Positions 9,977 through 18,904 of a DNA stretch of 64,000 bases are shown here, piece by piece. Made by a program: the position numbers and the translations under genes. The notes beneath the pieces are model-generated. The model did no database searches, had not been told where the DNA came from, and was given only the letters and a program-made list of their open reading frames with translations. Numbering within the stretch: the stretch's first letter is position 1; the number at the start of each line of letters is the position of its first letter. This DNA comes from an uncultured Tateyamaria sp. (GTDB lineage: Bacteria; Pseudomonadota; Alphaproteobacteria; Rhodobacterales; Rhodobacteraceae): positions 156,361 through 220,360 of the forward strand of contig NZ_CANNGP010000002.1 of the NCBI RefSeq assembly GCF_947504105.1, read 5' to 3'.

Positions 9977-10987
9977 TTGGGCGCTTGGCAGTCATATCGG
10001 CTGAGACTTCAGCGTAAGCGGTGGCGTATCCGGGCGTTCCGGAAGCGCCGTGAGCTGTCTCGTATTGTCAATCGTACCGGCCAGATTCGCGCAAATGACC
10101 TACTGTGTTTTTCAACACTCCGGAACGAGGCGGTCCGGCTTCCTTATTTCTTGAACTACTATCGCGAAATGGGGATCAATCATTTCCTGATCGTTGACAA
10201 TGACAGCACGGATGGGTCGCTGGACTATCTGGCTCAGCAGCCCGATGTATCGGTCTGGTCCACAGAAGCGAGCTACAAGCGATCGCGATTTGGCGTTGAT
10301 TGGCTGAATTGGTTGCAAATGAAATACGGTCACGGGCATTGGACCCTGGTCGTGGATCCGGACGAGTTCCTGATTTATCCGTTTTGCGATACGCGGCCCC
10401 TGCGCGCGTTGACCGATTGGCTTGATGCGTCCTCGATCAAGTCTTTTTCCGCCATGCTGTTGGATATGTACCCAAAGGGCCGGTTGGATGAGCAACCCTA
10501 TGCTGCTGGCCAGAACCCAATGGAAATTGCGAGTTGGTTTGACAGTGGAAACTACACGATCACGAAGAACAACAGGCTCGGCAATCTTTGGATTCAGGGC
10601 GGTCCACGATCCCGTGTCTTTTTCCCGGAGGAGCCGGAGCGCGCACCGGCGCTGAACAAGATGCCGCTGGTAAAGTGGGATCGGCGCTATGCGTATGCCA
10701 GTTCCACACACATGTTGCTGCCACGTGGGCTAAATCAGGTCTATGACGAATGGGGTGGTGAAAAGGCCTCGGGAGTGTTGTTGCACGCCAAGTTTCTGGA
10801 CACATTCACTGCCAAGGCGTCAGAAGAACTGGACCGCAAACAGCATTATGCGGCGTCAGTTGAGTACAAAGCCTATGCAGCAACGCTGCGCGATGACCCT
10901 GATCTGTGGTGCAAGTGGTCCGAGAAATACATCAACTGGCGCCAACTTGAGATCCTGGGCCTTATGTCCAAGGGGAACTGGGCATGA
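9977..10987 (+). CDS. Glycosyltransferase family 2-like protein (Glyco_tranf_2_4 type)
   Basis: About 336 residues. The core motifs are STLRNEAVRLPYFLNYY, IVDNDSTDGSLDYL and VVDPDEFLIYP, which define the Glyco_tranf_2_4 group of GT-A enzymes with DxD-like metal site. A basic N-terminal stretch (RLRLQRKRWRIRAFRKRR) could contact membrane lipids or an anionic polymer. The TTG at 9977 is chosen for its AAAGGACGG ribosome binding site; a longer frame from 9890 would overlap the previous gene by 40 bases. It ends in an ATGA overlap with the next gene. Donor and acceptor are unknown. Confidence 0.75.
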   Translation: MGAWQSYRLRLQRKRWRIRAFRKRRELSRIVNRTGQIRANDLLCFSTLRNEAVRLPYFLNYYREMGINHFLIVDNDSTDGSLDYLAQQPDVSVWSTEASYKRSRFGVDWLNWLQMKYGHGHWTLVVDPDEFLIYPFCDTRPLRALTDWLDASSIKSFSAMLLDMYPKGRLDEQPYAAGQNPMEIASWFDSGNYTITKNNRLGNLWIQGGPRSRVFFPEEPERAPALNKMPLVKWDRRYAYASSTHMLLPRGLNQVYDEWGGEKASGVLLHAKFLDTFTAKASEELDRKQHYAASVEYKAYAATLRDDPDLWCKWSEKYINWRQLEILGLMSKGNWA

Positions 10988-12681
10988 GTGTTGGTATCGT
11001 CATGCTTGTGCATACCGCGCTTGATCGTGCGGAACAGGCAGCGCGGTTCTGGGCCATGGGTGGATGCCCGGTTGTCATCCATGTCGATGTGAATGTGCCG
11101 AACAAGACATATGCCACATTTACCAAGGCGTTGTCTGACATCCCGATCATCAAGTTCTCGAAACGCTTCCGGTGCGAGTGGGGCACTTGGAGCATTGTTG
11201 CGGCCAGCCAGGCTGCGTCTGAACTCATGTTGACCGAGTTCGCAGATGTGCGGCATGTCTACCTCGCTTCGGGGTCGTGCCTGCCCCTGCGCCCGGTCGA
11301 AGAATTGGTGGATTACCTTGCTGCCCGCCCTCGCACAGATTTCATCGAAAGTGCAACGACCGCCGACGTACCCTGGACCGTCGGAGGGCTCGACCATGAA
11401 CGATTTACGCTGCGCTTCCCATTTTCGTGGAAACGACAACGGCTCCTTTTCGACAAATATGTCGAACTGCAGCGCAGGCTGGGAACAAAACGCAGGATAC
11501 CCGTGGGTCTGGTGCCGCACATGGGCAGCCAGTGGTGGTGTCTCACGCGGCAGACTCTGTCGGCGATCCTTCAAGGACCAGACCGAAAAGAGTATGATGC
11601 TTATTTCAAGCGGGTATGGATCCCTGACGAAAGCTACTACCAGACGCTGGCCCGGCAATATGCGATTGAAATCGAAAGCAGATCACTGACCCTGTCCAAG
11701 TTCGACTTTCAGGGCAAGCCGCACATTTTTTATGATGACCATCTGCAACTTCTGCGGCGATCAGATTGTTTTGTCGCGCGCAAGATTTGGCCCCATGCCA
11801 ATCGTCTGTACGAAGCATTCCTGACAGACCCGGCAGGCGCGATGAAGCGTACAGAACCCAATCCCGGCAAGATCGACCGCATCTTTGCCAAAGCCGTTGA
11901 ACGGCGGACGCGCGGGCGTCCGGGCTTGTACATGCAAAGCCGCTTTCCAAACGAGGATTGGGAAAACGGCGTGACCGCGGCCCCCTACTCGGTGTTCCAG
12001 GGCTTTACAGAGATTTTCGAGAATTTCGAACCATGGTTGGCCAAGGCGACGGGCGCGCGCGTGCATGGGCACCTGTTTCACCCTGATCGGGTCGAGTTTG
12101 CCGAAGGGCAGGCCACGCTGAACGGTGCCCTTAGCGACAGCGCGAAAGCGCGTGATTATAATCCGAATTCGTTTCTGACAAACCTGATCTGGAACACGCG
12201 GGGTGAGCGGCAGTGTTTCCAGTTCGGCCCTGCTGACAACCAAAGTATCAATTGGCGCGTGGCCAAGGATCCGAATGCGCAGATCTCTGTCATCTCCGGT
12301 GCATGGTCCGTACCGTTATTCCGTTCGAACATGAACTTTATGGATATTCGGAAAGAAGCAGCGCGCCTGCAAAAGCTTGAAAGTGACCATCTTAATGTAC
12401 TGCGCTCGCCCTATGCCAAGGCGCGTATTCGCGTTTGGACTATGGCCGAATTCGTCGAGGCGCCGATGGAGCCGCTTCAGGGTATCTTGGATGAGATCGG
12501 CCTGACCCACACCCGCCGCTTGTCCGAAGTGCCGAAGCTGGCCAATCTGACCGGCTTTGGCCAATTCCTGCAGAACCTAAAAAATCAGGGAATGCACCCC
12601 TATCTTATGGGTGATTTTCCTGTTGCGCTGGGCCCGAAACCCGCCCCGGATCCCGCGCGCAAACCTTACTTGGTGCGTTAA
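10984..12681 (+). CDS. Core-2/I-branching-type glycosyltransferase with a C-terminal Rhodobacteraceae domain (DUF5927/5928-like)
   Basis: 565 residues. Residues 1 to about 270 resemble the Core-2/I-branching beta-1,6-N-acetylglucosaminyltransferase family: IVMLVHTALDRAEQ start, IHVDVNVP, YLASGSCLPLRP and MGSQWWCLTRQT. The remaining 290 residues are a separate domain found fused to this enzyme type in roseobacters; its function is not known to me. Such enzymes in bacteria are thought to branch surface polysaccharides. The gene overlaps its upstream glycosyltransferase (ATGA) and is six bases from the sulfotransferase gene, so the three are one transcription unit. Confidence 0.78.
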   Translation: MSVGIVMLVHTALDRAEQAARFWAMGGCPVVIHVDVNVPNKTYATFTKALSDIPIIKFSKRFRCEWGTWSIVAASQAASELMLTEFADVRHVYLASGSCLPLRPVEELVDYLAARPRTDFIESATTADVPWTVGGLDHERFTLRFPFSWKRQRLLFDKYVELQRRLGTKRRIPVGLVPHMGSQWWCLTRQTLSAILQGPDRKEYDAYFKRVWIPDESYYQTLARQYAIEIESRSLTLSKFDFQGKPHIFYDDHLQLLRRSDCFVARKIWPHANRLYEAFLTDPAGAMKRTEPNPGKIDRIFAKAVERRTRGRPGLYMQSRFPNEDWENGVTAAPYSVFQGFTEIFENFEPWLAKATGARVHGHLFHPDRVEFAEGQATLNGALSDSAKARDYNPNSFLTNLIWNTRGERQCFQFGPADNQSINWRVAKDPNAQISVISGAWSVPLFRSNMNFMDIRKEAARLQKLESDHLNVLRSPYAKARIRVWTMAEFVEAPMEPLQGILDEIGLTHTRRLSEVPKLANLTGFGQFLQNLKNQGMHPYLMGDFPVALGPKPAPDPARKPYLVR

Positions 12682-12687
12682 TCTGAT

Positions 12688-14115
12688 ATGGCTAAATTCG
12701 ACTATTTCGTCGTGTTTGCAGAAATGCGGACAGGTTCAAATTTTTTGGAAACCAACCTGAATGCGTTCGACGGCCTGTCCTGTCATGGTGAGGCGTTCAA
12801 CCCATTCTTCATCGGATATCCGAACGCCGATGGGATCCTTGGTATCACGCAGGAAATGCGCGATTCGGACCCCAAAACATTGCTGCGTGAGATCAAGAAA
12901 ACTCCCGATCTCAGTGGGTTTCGATACTTTCACGACCATGACCTACGTATCTTTGACAAGGTTATGGACGATCCCAAATGCGCCAAGATTGTGCTAACCC
13001 GCAACCCGGTGGACAGCTATGTGTCGTGGAAGATCGCGCAGGCAACGGGCCAGTGGAAGCTGACAGACGCCAAGGCGCGCAAAGACGGCAAGGCCACCTT
13101 TGTTGCCGATGAATTCGTCACCCATCTCAGCGCGCTTCAAGAATTTCAGGTCACCTTGCTGAACCGTCTACAGTTCTCGGGCCAGACGGCGTTTTATGTG
13201 GGCTATGAAGATTTGCAGAACCTGCAGGCGATGAACGGATTGGCCAAGTGGCTTGGTGTCGATAGCCAGCTCGATGCGTTGGACAAAAGCTTGAAGGTGC
13301 AAAACCCCAGTGCTCTATCCGACAAGGTCAGCAACTTTGGGCACATGCAAAAGGCATTGTTGGACCTTGACCAGTTCAATCTGACCCGAACGCCTAATTT
13401 CGAACCAAGGCGCGGAGCGGCTGTGCCCACCTACTTTGCCAGCCAATCCCAGCCGATTTTGTATCTGCCAATCCGCGGCTGGCCTGACGACCAGGCGCTG
13501 GGCTGGTTGAATGCGCTGGACAAGGCAAAGGGGGTCCAGCCCAAGTCCAGACTGTCCCAGAACGATATGCGCGACTGGATGCGGGCTAACCCCGGTCACC
13601 GCAGCTTTTCGGTATTGCGCCATCCGCTGGAGCGCGCGCACGCTGTGTTCTGTCACCGTATTCTGAACACGGGACAGGGCGGGTATGGCGGAATCCGGGC
13701 GACCTTGGGCAAACGGTACAAACTGGCGTTGCCCGATGATCCTTCCGATGTGTCCTATGACAAGGTTGCGCACCGCGATGCGTTTGCAGCGTTCCTGAGG
13801 TTTTTAAAAGCTAACCTGAACGGTCAAACGGCTATACGCGTGGACCCGGACTGGGCCAGTCAAGCCAAGACAGTCGAAGGGTTTGCTGAATATGCGCTGC
13901 CACATCGTCTGATGCGTGCTGAAACACTTGCACATGAGTTGGCGGAGTTGGGTGCCTCAATCGGTCTTGCGGATGCGCCTCAACTTGATGCGCCTGCCAC
14001 CGATACGCCCCACAAATTGACCGATATCTATGACACAGAGATCGAGGGCTTGGCGCGTGCAGCCTATGCGTGCGACTACCTGATGTTCGGCTTTAGGGAT
14101 TGGGCGCCGACCTAG
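12688..14115 (+). CDS. Double-domain sulfotransferase (NodH-like N-terminal domain)
   Basis: 475 residues, about twice a single sulfotransferase domain. The N-terminal half (1-220) has a 5'-phosphosulfate loop (AEMRTGSNFLE, residues 11-21) and a 3'-phosphate motif (LTRNPVDSYVSW, about 103-114), as in NodH and Stf0-type enzymes that move sulfate from PAPS to a sugar. The C-terminal half has its own 3'-phosphate-like motif (LRHPLERAHAVF, about residues 307-318), but no clear 5' loop. It therefore looks like two fused sulfotransferases, the second possibly inactive. The upstream branching glycosyltransferase suggests a polysaccharide acceptor. Its stop overlaps that of convergent ptsN. Confidence 0.8.
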   Translation: MAKFDYFVVFAEMRTGSNFLETNLNAFDGLSCHGEAFNPFFIGYPNADGILGITQEMRDSDPKTLLREIKKTPDLSGFRYFHDHDLRIFDKVMDDPKCAKIVLTRNPVDSYVSWKIAQATGQWKLTDAKARKDGKATFVADEFVTHLSALQEFQVTLLNRLQFSGQTAFYVGYEDLQNLQAMNGLAKWLGVDSQLDALDKSLKVQNPSALSDKVSNFGHMQKALLDLDQFNLTRTPNFEPRRGAAVPTYFASQSQPILYLPIRGWPDDQALGWLNALDKAKGVQPKSRLSQNDMRDWMRANPGHRSFSVLRHPLERAHAVFCHRILNTGQGGYGGIRATLGKRYKLALPDDPSDVSYDKVAHRDAFAAFLRFLKANLNGQTAIRVDPDWASQAKTVEGFAEYALPHRLMRAETLAHELAELGASIGLADAPQLDAPATDTPHKLTDIYDTEIEGLARAAYACDYLMFGFRDWAPT

Positions 14116-14576
14116 GCTGCCTGCGCAGGCTTTGCTTCGTTTAGGATTGCAAACAATGTGCTTGCGTCGGGATTGGCGCGCAGCTTGTTGCAGATTGCAG
14201 TGTCGCGGAGTGTCCGCGACACCAGCGCCAATGCCTTGAGGTGTTCCACGCCCGCCTCTTCCGGGGCGAATAGGGCAAAGGCAATATCGACCGGCTGGCG
14301 GTCGACCGCATCAAAGTCGATGGGTTTGTCGAGCAGAACAAATGCACCCATAACGTCCGAGATACCATCCAGGCGTGCGTGCGGCAGGGCAACACCATGT
14401 CCTACGCCTGTGGGTCCCAGCGCTTCGCGCGCAATTAGCGATTCAACAACAAGCGCCGCATTCAGATCATAGGCAGATTGCACGAGATCACCGATCTCGT
14501 GAAAAAGCCGTTTCTTGGACGAGGCGGAGGTAACAACCTTGACCGCCTCGGGTTTCAAAAGAGTCCCAAAGTTCAT
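14112..14576 (-). CDS. ptsN: PTS IIA-like nitrogen regulatory protein PtsN (EIIA-Ntr)
   Basis: 154 residues. It is a phosphoryl-group receiver of the nitrogen PTS (PtsP-PtsO-PtsN) that regulates potassium transport, envelope functions and carbon/nitrogen balance rather than sugar uptake. The phosphorylated histidine is in GVALPHARL (His66). It follows hpf with a 36-base gap, the same hpf-ptsN order seen downstream of lptB and rpoN in many proteobacteria; rpoN is absent here. Its stop codon overlaps the convergent sulfotransferase stop by four bases. Confidence 0.95.
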   Translation of the reverse strand: MNFGTLLKPEAVKVVTSASSKKRLFHEIGDLVQSAYDLNAALVVESLIAREALGPTGVGHGVALPHARLDGISDVMGAFVLLDKPIDFDAVDRQPVDIAFALFAPEEAGVEHLKALALVSRTLRDTAICNKLRANPDASTLFAILNEAKPAQAA

Positions 14577-14612
14577 TCTGCTCTCTCGTCGGTGCGTCTT
14601 GGCACCGATCCC

Positions 14613-15176
14613 TTACGGGTCGATCCAACCAATGTTCCCGTCTTCGCGACGGTAGACCACGTTCAGCCCGTCTTTTCCTTCGTTCCGGAACACCAGCACT
14701 GGGGCGCCCGCCAATTCCATTTGCATGACCGCTTCACCAACCGACAGCGATGGAATCTTGGTTTCCATCTCGGCCACGATCATCGGTTGCAGCGTCTCGG
14801 GTTCCGAGTCGCCAGCTCCTTCGTCAGACGCGAGGATATAAGAGGCCGCGCCAGAGAGTTCAACCGGCTGTGCACGTTCCTTGTGATGGTCTTTGAGACG
14901 GCGTTTGTAACGCCTCAATTGCTTCTCCATTTTCTCGGAACAGCCGTCAAAAGCTGCATATATTTCAGTGGCATGGGCTTTTGCCTGGGCAGTCAATCCC
15001 GTTGACAGGTGCACCGTTGCTTCACATACGAATTCATGCGCAGACTTGGAAAACACCACTTGGGCGTTTGTTGGGCGTTCGGCGTATTTCTGCACAACCG
15101 TGCCCAAATCATCCCGTACGTGGGTTTGCAGCGCTTCACCGATATCGATCTGTTTGCCACTGATTTGATACTGCAT
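14613..15176 (-). CDS. hpf: Ribosome hibernation promoting factor, long form
   Basis: 187 residues, the long type with an N-terminal ribosome-binding domain (about 1-100, starting MQYQISGKQIDIGEAL) and a C-terminal dimerisation domain (about 125-187, ending GNIGWIDP), joined by a charged linker. Long HPF pairs 70S ribosomes into inactive 100S dimers in stationary phase. A GGAGC ribosome binding site precedes the start. It is followed by ptsN and preceded, after 230 bases without a recognisable gene, by lptB. Confidence 0.95.
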   Translation of the reverse strand: MQYQISGKQIDIGEALQTHVRDDLGTVVQKYAERPTNAQVVFSKSAHEFVCEATVHLSTGLTAQAKAHATEIYAAFDGCSEKMEKQLRRYKRRLKDHHKERAQPVELSGAASYILASDEGAGDSEPETLQPMIVAEMETKIPSLSVGEAVMQMELAGAPVLVFRNEGKDGLNVVYRREDGNIGWIDP

Positions 15177-15406
15177 TCTTGCTCCTTATGGTGTGTCCGC
15201 AACGCGCACTTTTCCCTGTCGATGACCGACACGGCGATGTGCTGTTAGAAGTGCGGGAGTGGCTTTGCCTGAACCTGACCATTCGGCCACCCTGACATCA
15301 GGATGAACGACTCGCGGATCGGGAACAGCGTCAAAGCCATACCCTATTGCACGCCAAAACGCTGGTGTCTGTCAATGAAAAGCGACCGCGCCGAACAGCG
15401 TTTCGA

Positions 15407-16165
15407 TCACCCGATACGGAAATTTTCGCCAAGGTACACCCGGCGTACATTGTCGTTCTGCACGACTTCTTGCGGCGTGCCTGACATCAACACCTGCCCA
15501 TCGTGGAGGATATAGGCCCGGTCCACAATTTCGAGCGTTTCGCGTACATTGTGGTCTGTGATCAGAACGCCAATGCCGCGTTTTTTTAGATCCGCAACAA
15601 GGTGCCGAATATCTCCAACCGAGATTGGATCGACCCCGGCAAAAGGTTCATCCAGTAACAAGTAGTTGGGATTTGCGGCCAGCGAACGGGCAATCTCGAC
15701 CCGGCGTCGTTCCCCACCTGACAGAGCCAGCGCAGGGGCCCTGCGCATGTGTTCAATGGAAAACTCGCTCAGCAGTTCTTCGAGCCGCTCGCGCCGCTTG
15801 TGTCTGTCCGGTTCGGTGATGTCGAGGATGGCAAGGATGTTGTCCTGCACGCTCAAGCCGCGGAAAATGCTCATTTCCTGCGGCAGATACCCGATGCCCA
15901 TTTGGGCACGGCGATACATGGGCAAGCTGGTAACATCTGTGCCGTCCAATGTGACGGTGCCACCTTCCGGTGTGACCAACCCGGCCACGGCATAGAACGT
16001 GGTTGTCTTTCCGGATCCGTTGGGACCCAGCAGGGCAACGACCTCGCCCCGGTTCAATTCCATCGAAAAGTCGCGGATGACCAGTTTCTTGCGATAGGAT
16101 TTGCGTAAGTGCGATATACGCAGACCGGACAACCCGCCGGCCACTTTAAGATCGGGTGCTGCCAT
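15407..16165 (-). CDS. lptB: LPS export ABC transporter ATP-binding protein LptB
   Basis: 252 residues. The ATPase powers extraction of lipopolysaccharide from the inner membrane together with LptF, LptG and LptC. Walker A GPNGSGKT (residues 47-54), signature LSGGERRR, Walker B LLLDEPFAGVDP and the switch TDHNVRETLEI are all intact, and MYRRAQMGIGYLPQE is the LptB-specific Q-loop region. Its ATG overlaps the lptA stop by one base (TGATG). lptF and lptG are not in the window. Confidence 0.97.
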   Translation of the reverse strand: MAAPDLKVAGGLSGLRISHLRKSYRKKLVIRDFSMELNRGEVVALLGPNGSGKTTTFYAVAGLVTPEGGTVTLDGTDVTSLPMYRRAQMGIGYLPQEMSIFRGLSVQDNILAILDITEPDRHKRRERLEELLSEFSIEHMRRAPALALSGGERRRVEIARSLAANPNYLLLDEPFAGVDPISVGDIRHLVADLKKRGIGVLITDHNVRETLEIVDRAYILHDGQVLMSGTPQEVVQNDNVRRVYLGENFRIG

Positions 16166-16653
16166 CAGTTGTTGCCGGTTTGCAGTATCGTTTTGACGCT
16201 GCCTTGCATCCGCGCGGTGCCGTCATCCAGGTTTACGGTCATTCGGTTCGCCGAGATGGCGCTTTGTCCCTGTGCCAGCAGCACGTCGCCAGTCATCACG
16301 ATCAATCCTGTGTCGATGCTATAATCGGCACGCTGCGATTCGGCGGCATCGGGACCAGACACCAACGTTACGCCGCCCGTCGCTTCCATCCGCTCAATGC
16401 CAGCCTCATCTTCGCGATAGACAATCAGGACGCGGGGCGCAGAAAGGCGCATTTCACCCTGTCCGATCACCACGTTTCCGGTGAAGATCGCTGCACCTGT
16501 GGTCTGATCCACGTTCAGCTCGTCTGCACTGACCTCAACCGGCGCTGACGTGTCCTGCCGGATCGCGCCAAATGCGACCTGCGTCCCCTGGGCGTAAAGC
16601 GGTGTGATCAGGCCCAGTACGAGCAGGCAGGCTATGGCACGCAAAATAGTCAC
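16165..16653 (-). CDS. lptA: LPS transport periplasmic protein LptA
   Basis: 162 residues with a signal peptide (hydrophobic stretch from residue 5, cleavage near LYAQG) and the OstA-type beta-jellyroll, visible as repeated short strands such as GAAIFTGNVVIGQGEMRL and MEATGGVTLVSG. LptA forms the periplasmic bridge that carries LPS to the outer-membrane LptDE complex. It sits between lptC (7-base gap) and lptB (1-base overlap), the standard order. Confidence 0.93.
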   Translation of the reverse strand: MTILRAIACLLVLGLITPLYAQGTQVAFGAIRQDTSAPVEVSADELNVDQTTGAAIFTGNVVIGQGEMRLSAPRVLIVYREDEAGIERMEATGGVTLVSGPDAAESQRADYSIDTGLIVMTGDVLLAQGQSAISANRMTVNLDDGTARMQGSVKTILQTGNN

Positions 16654-16660
16654 GGGTCTA

Positions 16661-17257
16661 TCACTCTTCCAATTCTTCCGGGCGGTATATCAACTTTACG
16701 CCCTTTGTGAAAACCAAATGGGCATTTTCGCCGCCGTCGGTTTTTTCGAGTCTCATTTCGCCCGCTTCCAGCGTTCCCGACAGCCCTGTGCCGGTCACAG
16801 GCCCGGGCGATCTCACCGACATACGATCAAAATCGGTCAATAGTTCGTCGGAATTCAGCTTGTATCCGGTCGACGTGGTGATCACGACATTTCCGGCCAA
16901 AGAAGATGCACCTCCAGCAAGATCAAATTCACCCGAGTCCGAAAACAGAACAACACGTGTGCCGGACGACAGGTCGATATGTGCAGCCAGATCGGTTGCT
17001 GCATTATTCTGATCGTCGGCTGTCGCCATGGTGCCCGCTGAAACGGATATCCGGTCGCCACTGGAAGATGTGCCGGAATAGAACGGGGCCGTCACTTGCT
17101 GCCCACGTAACCGTTCCTGAACTTCGGTTTCTGCAAAGGGTACCGATGCGATAGGGTCAATATTGCGCGACAACAGGAACAACGTAGACAGCAGACCAAG
17201 CGCCGTCAGAGGCAGCAACACCTTGAGCCAGGCAACAAGTTTTGAATAGCCGTCCAT
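16661..17257 (-). CDS. lptC: LPS export inner-membrane protein LptC
   Basis: 198 residues: one membrane anchor near residues 9-30 (KVLLPLTALGLLSTLFLL) and a periplasmic jellyroll. LptC receives LPS from LptBFG and passes it to LptA. The C-terminus holds a typical strand pattern (SGTLEAGEMRLEK). The family is poorly conserved, but the position directly before lptA-lptB and the topology make the call firm. Ten bases separate it from kdsD. Confidence 0.9.
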   Translation of the reverse strand: MDGYSKLVAWLKVLLPLTALGLLSTLFLLSRNIDPIASVPFAETEVQERLRGQQVTAPFYSGTSSSGDRISVSAGTMATADDQNNAATDLAAHIDLSSGTRVVLFSDSGEFDLAGGASSLAGNVVITTSTGYKLNSDELLTDFDRMSVRSPGPVTGTGLSGTLEAGEMRLEKTDGGENAHLVFTKGVKLIYRPEELEE

Positions 17258-17267
17258 GCCATTTCCC

Positions 17268-18251
17268 TTAACCCAGCCCCACGCGCAAGCAGTCGTGGAT
17301 GTGAATCAGACCCATTGGCGCACTGCTATTCTCTTCTTCAGCCACAAACAGGCATGTCACAGACCGTTCGCCCGCCCGCCCATTCATAATGCTGACTGCC
17401 TCTTGTGCCAAAACATCAGGGCCGATTGTTCTGGGAGACATGGTCATCACATCCTCTGCCTTCAAGTCCAGCAGCCCATCGCTCATGTGACGCCGCAGGT
17501 CACCGTCGGTGATAATGCCGATCAGGCTGCCGCCGTCGTCCAATACGCCAACAACGCCAAACCCTTTTTCGCTTATTTCAAGCAACGCATCGGCCATGGT
17601 AGTGTCTGTGTTGACCAGCGGCAAAGCAGATCCAGAGTGCATAAGATCGGACACACGTGCCAATTGCGCACCCAACTTGCCGCCTGGATGAAACTCGCGA
17701 AAGTGTTCCGCCGTGAATTCACGATGTTCCATCAAAGCCACGGCAAGCGCATCGCCCATAGCGAGGGTCAGCGTCGTCGAGGTCGTCGGCACGACCCCTG
17801 TGCCGCAGGCCTCGCCCAGATCGGGCAATTGCAAGACGACGTCACATTCATTGCCAAGTGCGCTTTGGGGGGCCTTGGTGATTCCGATCAACGGAATATC
17901 GAACCGGCGCGAAAAGGCAATCATGTTTGCCAGTTCAGGTGCTTCGCCTGAATTGGAAATGGCAAGCACCACATCAGATCGCGTGACCATGCCCAGATCA
18001 CCATGGCTTGCTTCGGCCGGGTGCACGAATTGAGCAGGTGTGCCTGTACTGGCAAGTGTCGCTGCAATCTTGCGTGCGATATGGCCAGATTTGCCAATCC
18101 CTGTGACAATGACCCTGCCATTGGCATGCAACAGCAGGTCAATAGCCGTCCTAAAGCTGCCATCAAGCCGGTCAGCCATGACAGTCAGCGCGTCCGCCTC
18201 ACTGCGGATGACGCGTCGGGCAGTGTCGATGAAAGGGGTCTTGCCGGTCAT
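17268..18251 (-). CDS. kdsD: Arabinose-5-phosphate isomerase (KdsD/KpsF family)
   Basis: 327 residues: an N-terminal SIS sugar-isomerase domain (GRVIVTGIGKSGHIARKIA, then the HPAEASHGDLG motif) and two CBS domains in the C-terminal 120 residues. It converts ribulose 5-phosphate to arabinose 5-phosphate, the first step to Kdo. Together with kdsB at 5.4 kb the window covers two steps of the CMP-Kdo route. It overlaps rnd by ATGA and precedes lptC. The phosphatase kdsC, which lies between them in enterobacteria, is missing. Confidence 0.94.
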   Translation of the reverse strand: MTGKTPFIDTARRVIRSEADALTVMADRLDGSFRTAIDLLLHANGRVIVTGIGKSGHIARKIAATLASTGTPAQFVHPAEASHGDLGMVTRSDVVLAISNSGEAPELANMIAFSRRFDIPLIGITKAPQSALGNECDVVLQLPDLGEACGTGVVPTTSTTLTLAMGDALAVALMEHREFTAEHFREFHPGGKLGAQLARVSDLMHSGSALPLVNTDTTMADALLEISEKGFGVVGVLDDGGSLIGIITDGDLRRHMSDGLLDLKAEDVMTMSPRTIGPDVLAQEAVSIMNGRAGERSVTCLFVAEEENSSAPMGLIHIHDCLRVGLG

Positions 18252-18862
18252 GAGTGTGCAAAGATGTCCGTATCAGGCCAGCCCGCTAGATCCAGGCGTG
18301 CTCGCATGGGCAGGAAGTCGAAGCAGGCATGCGCCATCTCCATCCGCCCTTCACGCACCAGCCGTTCATTCAATGCGTCGCGCAGCTTGTGCAGGTACAA
18401 AACATCGGATGCGGCGTATTCCAGTTGAGCGTCGGTCAGCGTATCCGCCCCCCAGTCGCTGGATTGCTGCTGTTTCGAGATGTCGATGCCCAGCAATTCC
18501 TGCAACAGGTTCTTCAGTCCGTGCCGGTCGGTGTATGTGCGGATCAGGCGGCTTGCGATCTTGGTGCAGTAAACCGGCGCCGTGACCGCGCCAAAGGCGT
18601 TCAGCATTGCGGCAATATCGAAGCGACCAAAGTGAAACAGCTTCAGCACGTTCGGATCTTCCAGCAGGCGGCACAGGTTCGGAGCGTCGGTCTGGCCCAG
18701 CTTGATCTGCACGATATGTGCGTTGCCATCACCGCCCGACAATTGCACCACACATAGACGGTCACGGTGCGGGTTCAGGCCCATGGTTTCACAGTCGATA
18801 GCGACAACAGGCCCAAGGTCCAGATCATCGGGCAGGTCGGAAATATGCAGATGGTTTGTCAT
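18248..18862 (-). CDS. rnd: Ribonuclease D
   Basis: 204 residues, the short alphaproteobacterial form with only the DEDD 3'-5' exonuclease domain and no HRDC domain. The catalytic acidic residues begin in AIDCETMGLN, followed by LKLFHFGRFDIAAM and the terminal DVLYLHKLRDAL motif with the DEDDy tyrosine region (LEYAASDVLYL). It trims tRNA and other stable RNA 3' ends. It lies 42 bases after paaX and overlaps kdsD, so it may be the first gene of the kdsD-lpt unit. Confidence 0.93.
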   Translation of the reverse strand: MTNHLHISDLPDDLDLGPVVAIDCETMGLNPHRDRLCVVQLSGGDGNAHIVQIKLGQTDAPNLCRLLEDPNVLKLFHFGRFDIAAMLNAFGAVTAPVYCTKIASRLIRTYTDRHGLKNLLQELLGIDISKQQQSSDWGADTLTDAQLEYAASDVLYLHKLRDALNERLVREGRMEMAHACFDFLPMRARLDLAGWPDTDIFAHS

Positions 18863-18904
18863 GCGCCCGCTATAGCGCGGGTGACGCGGTTGGGAAAGCT
18901 CGGT

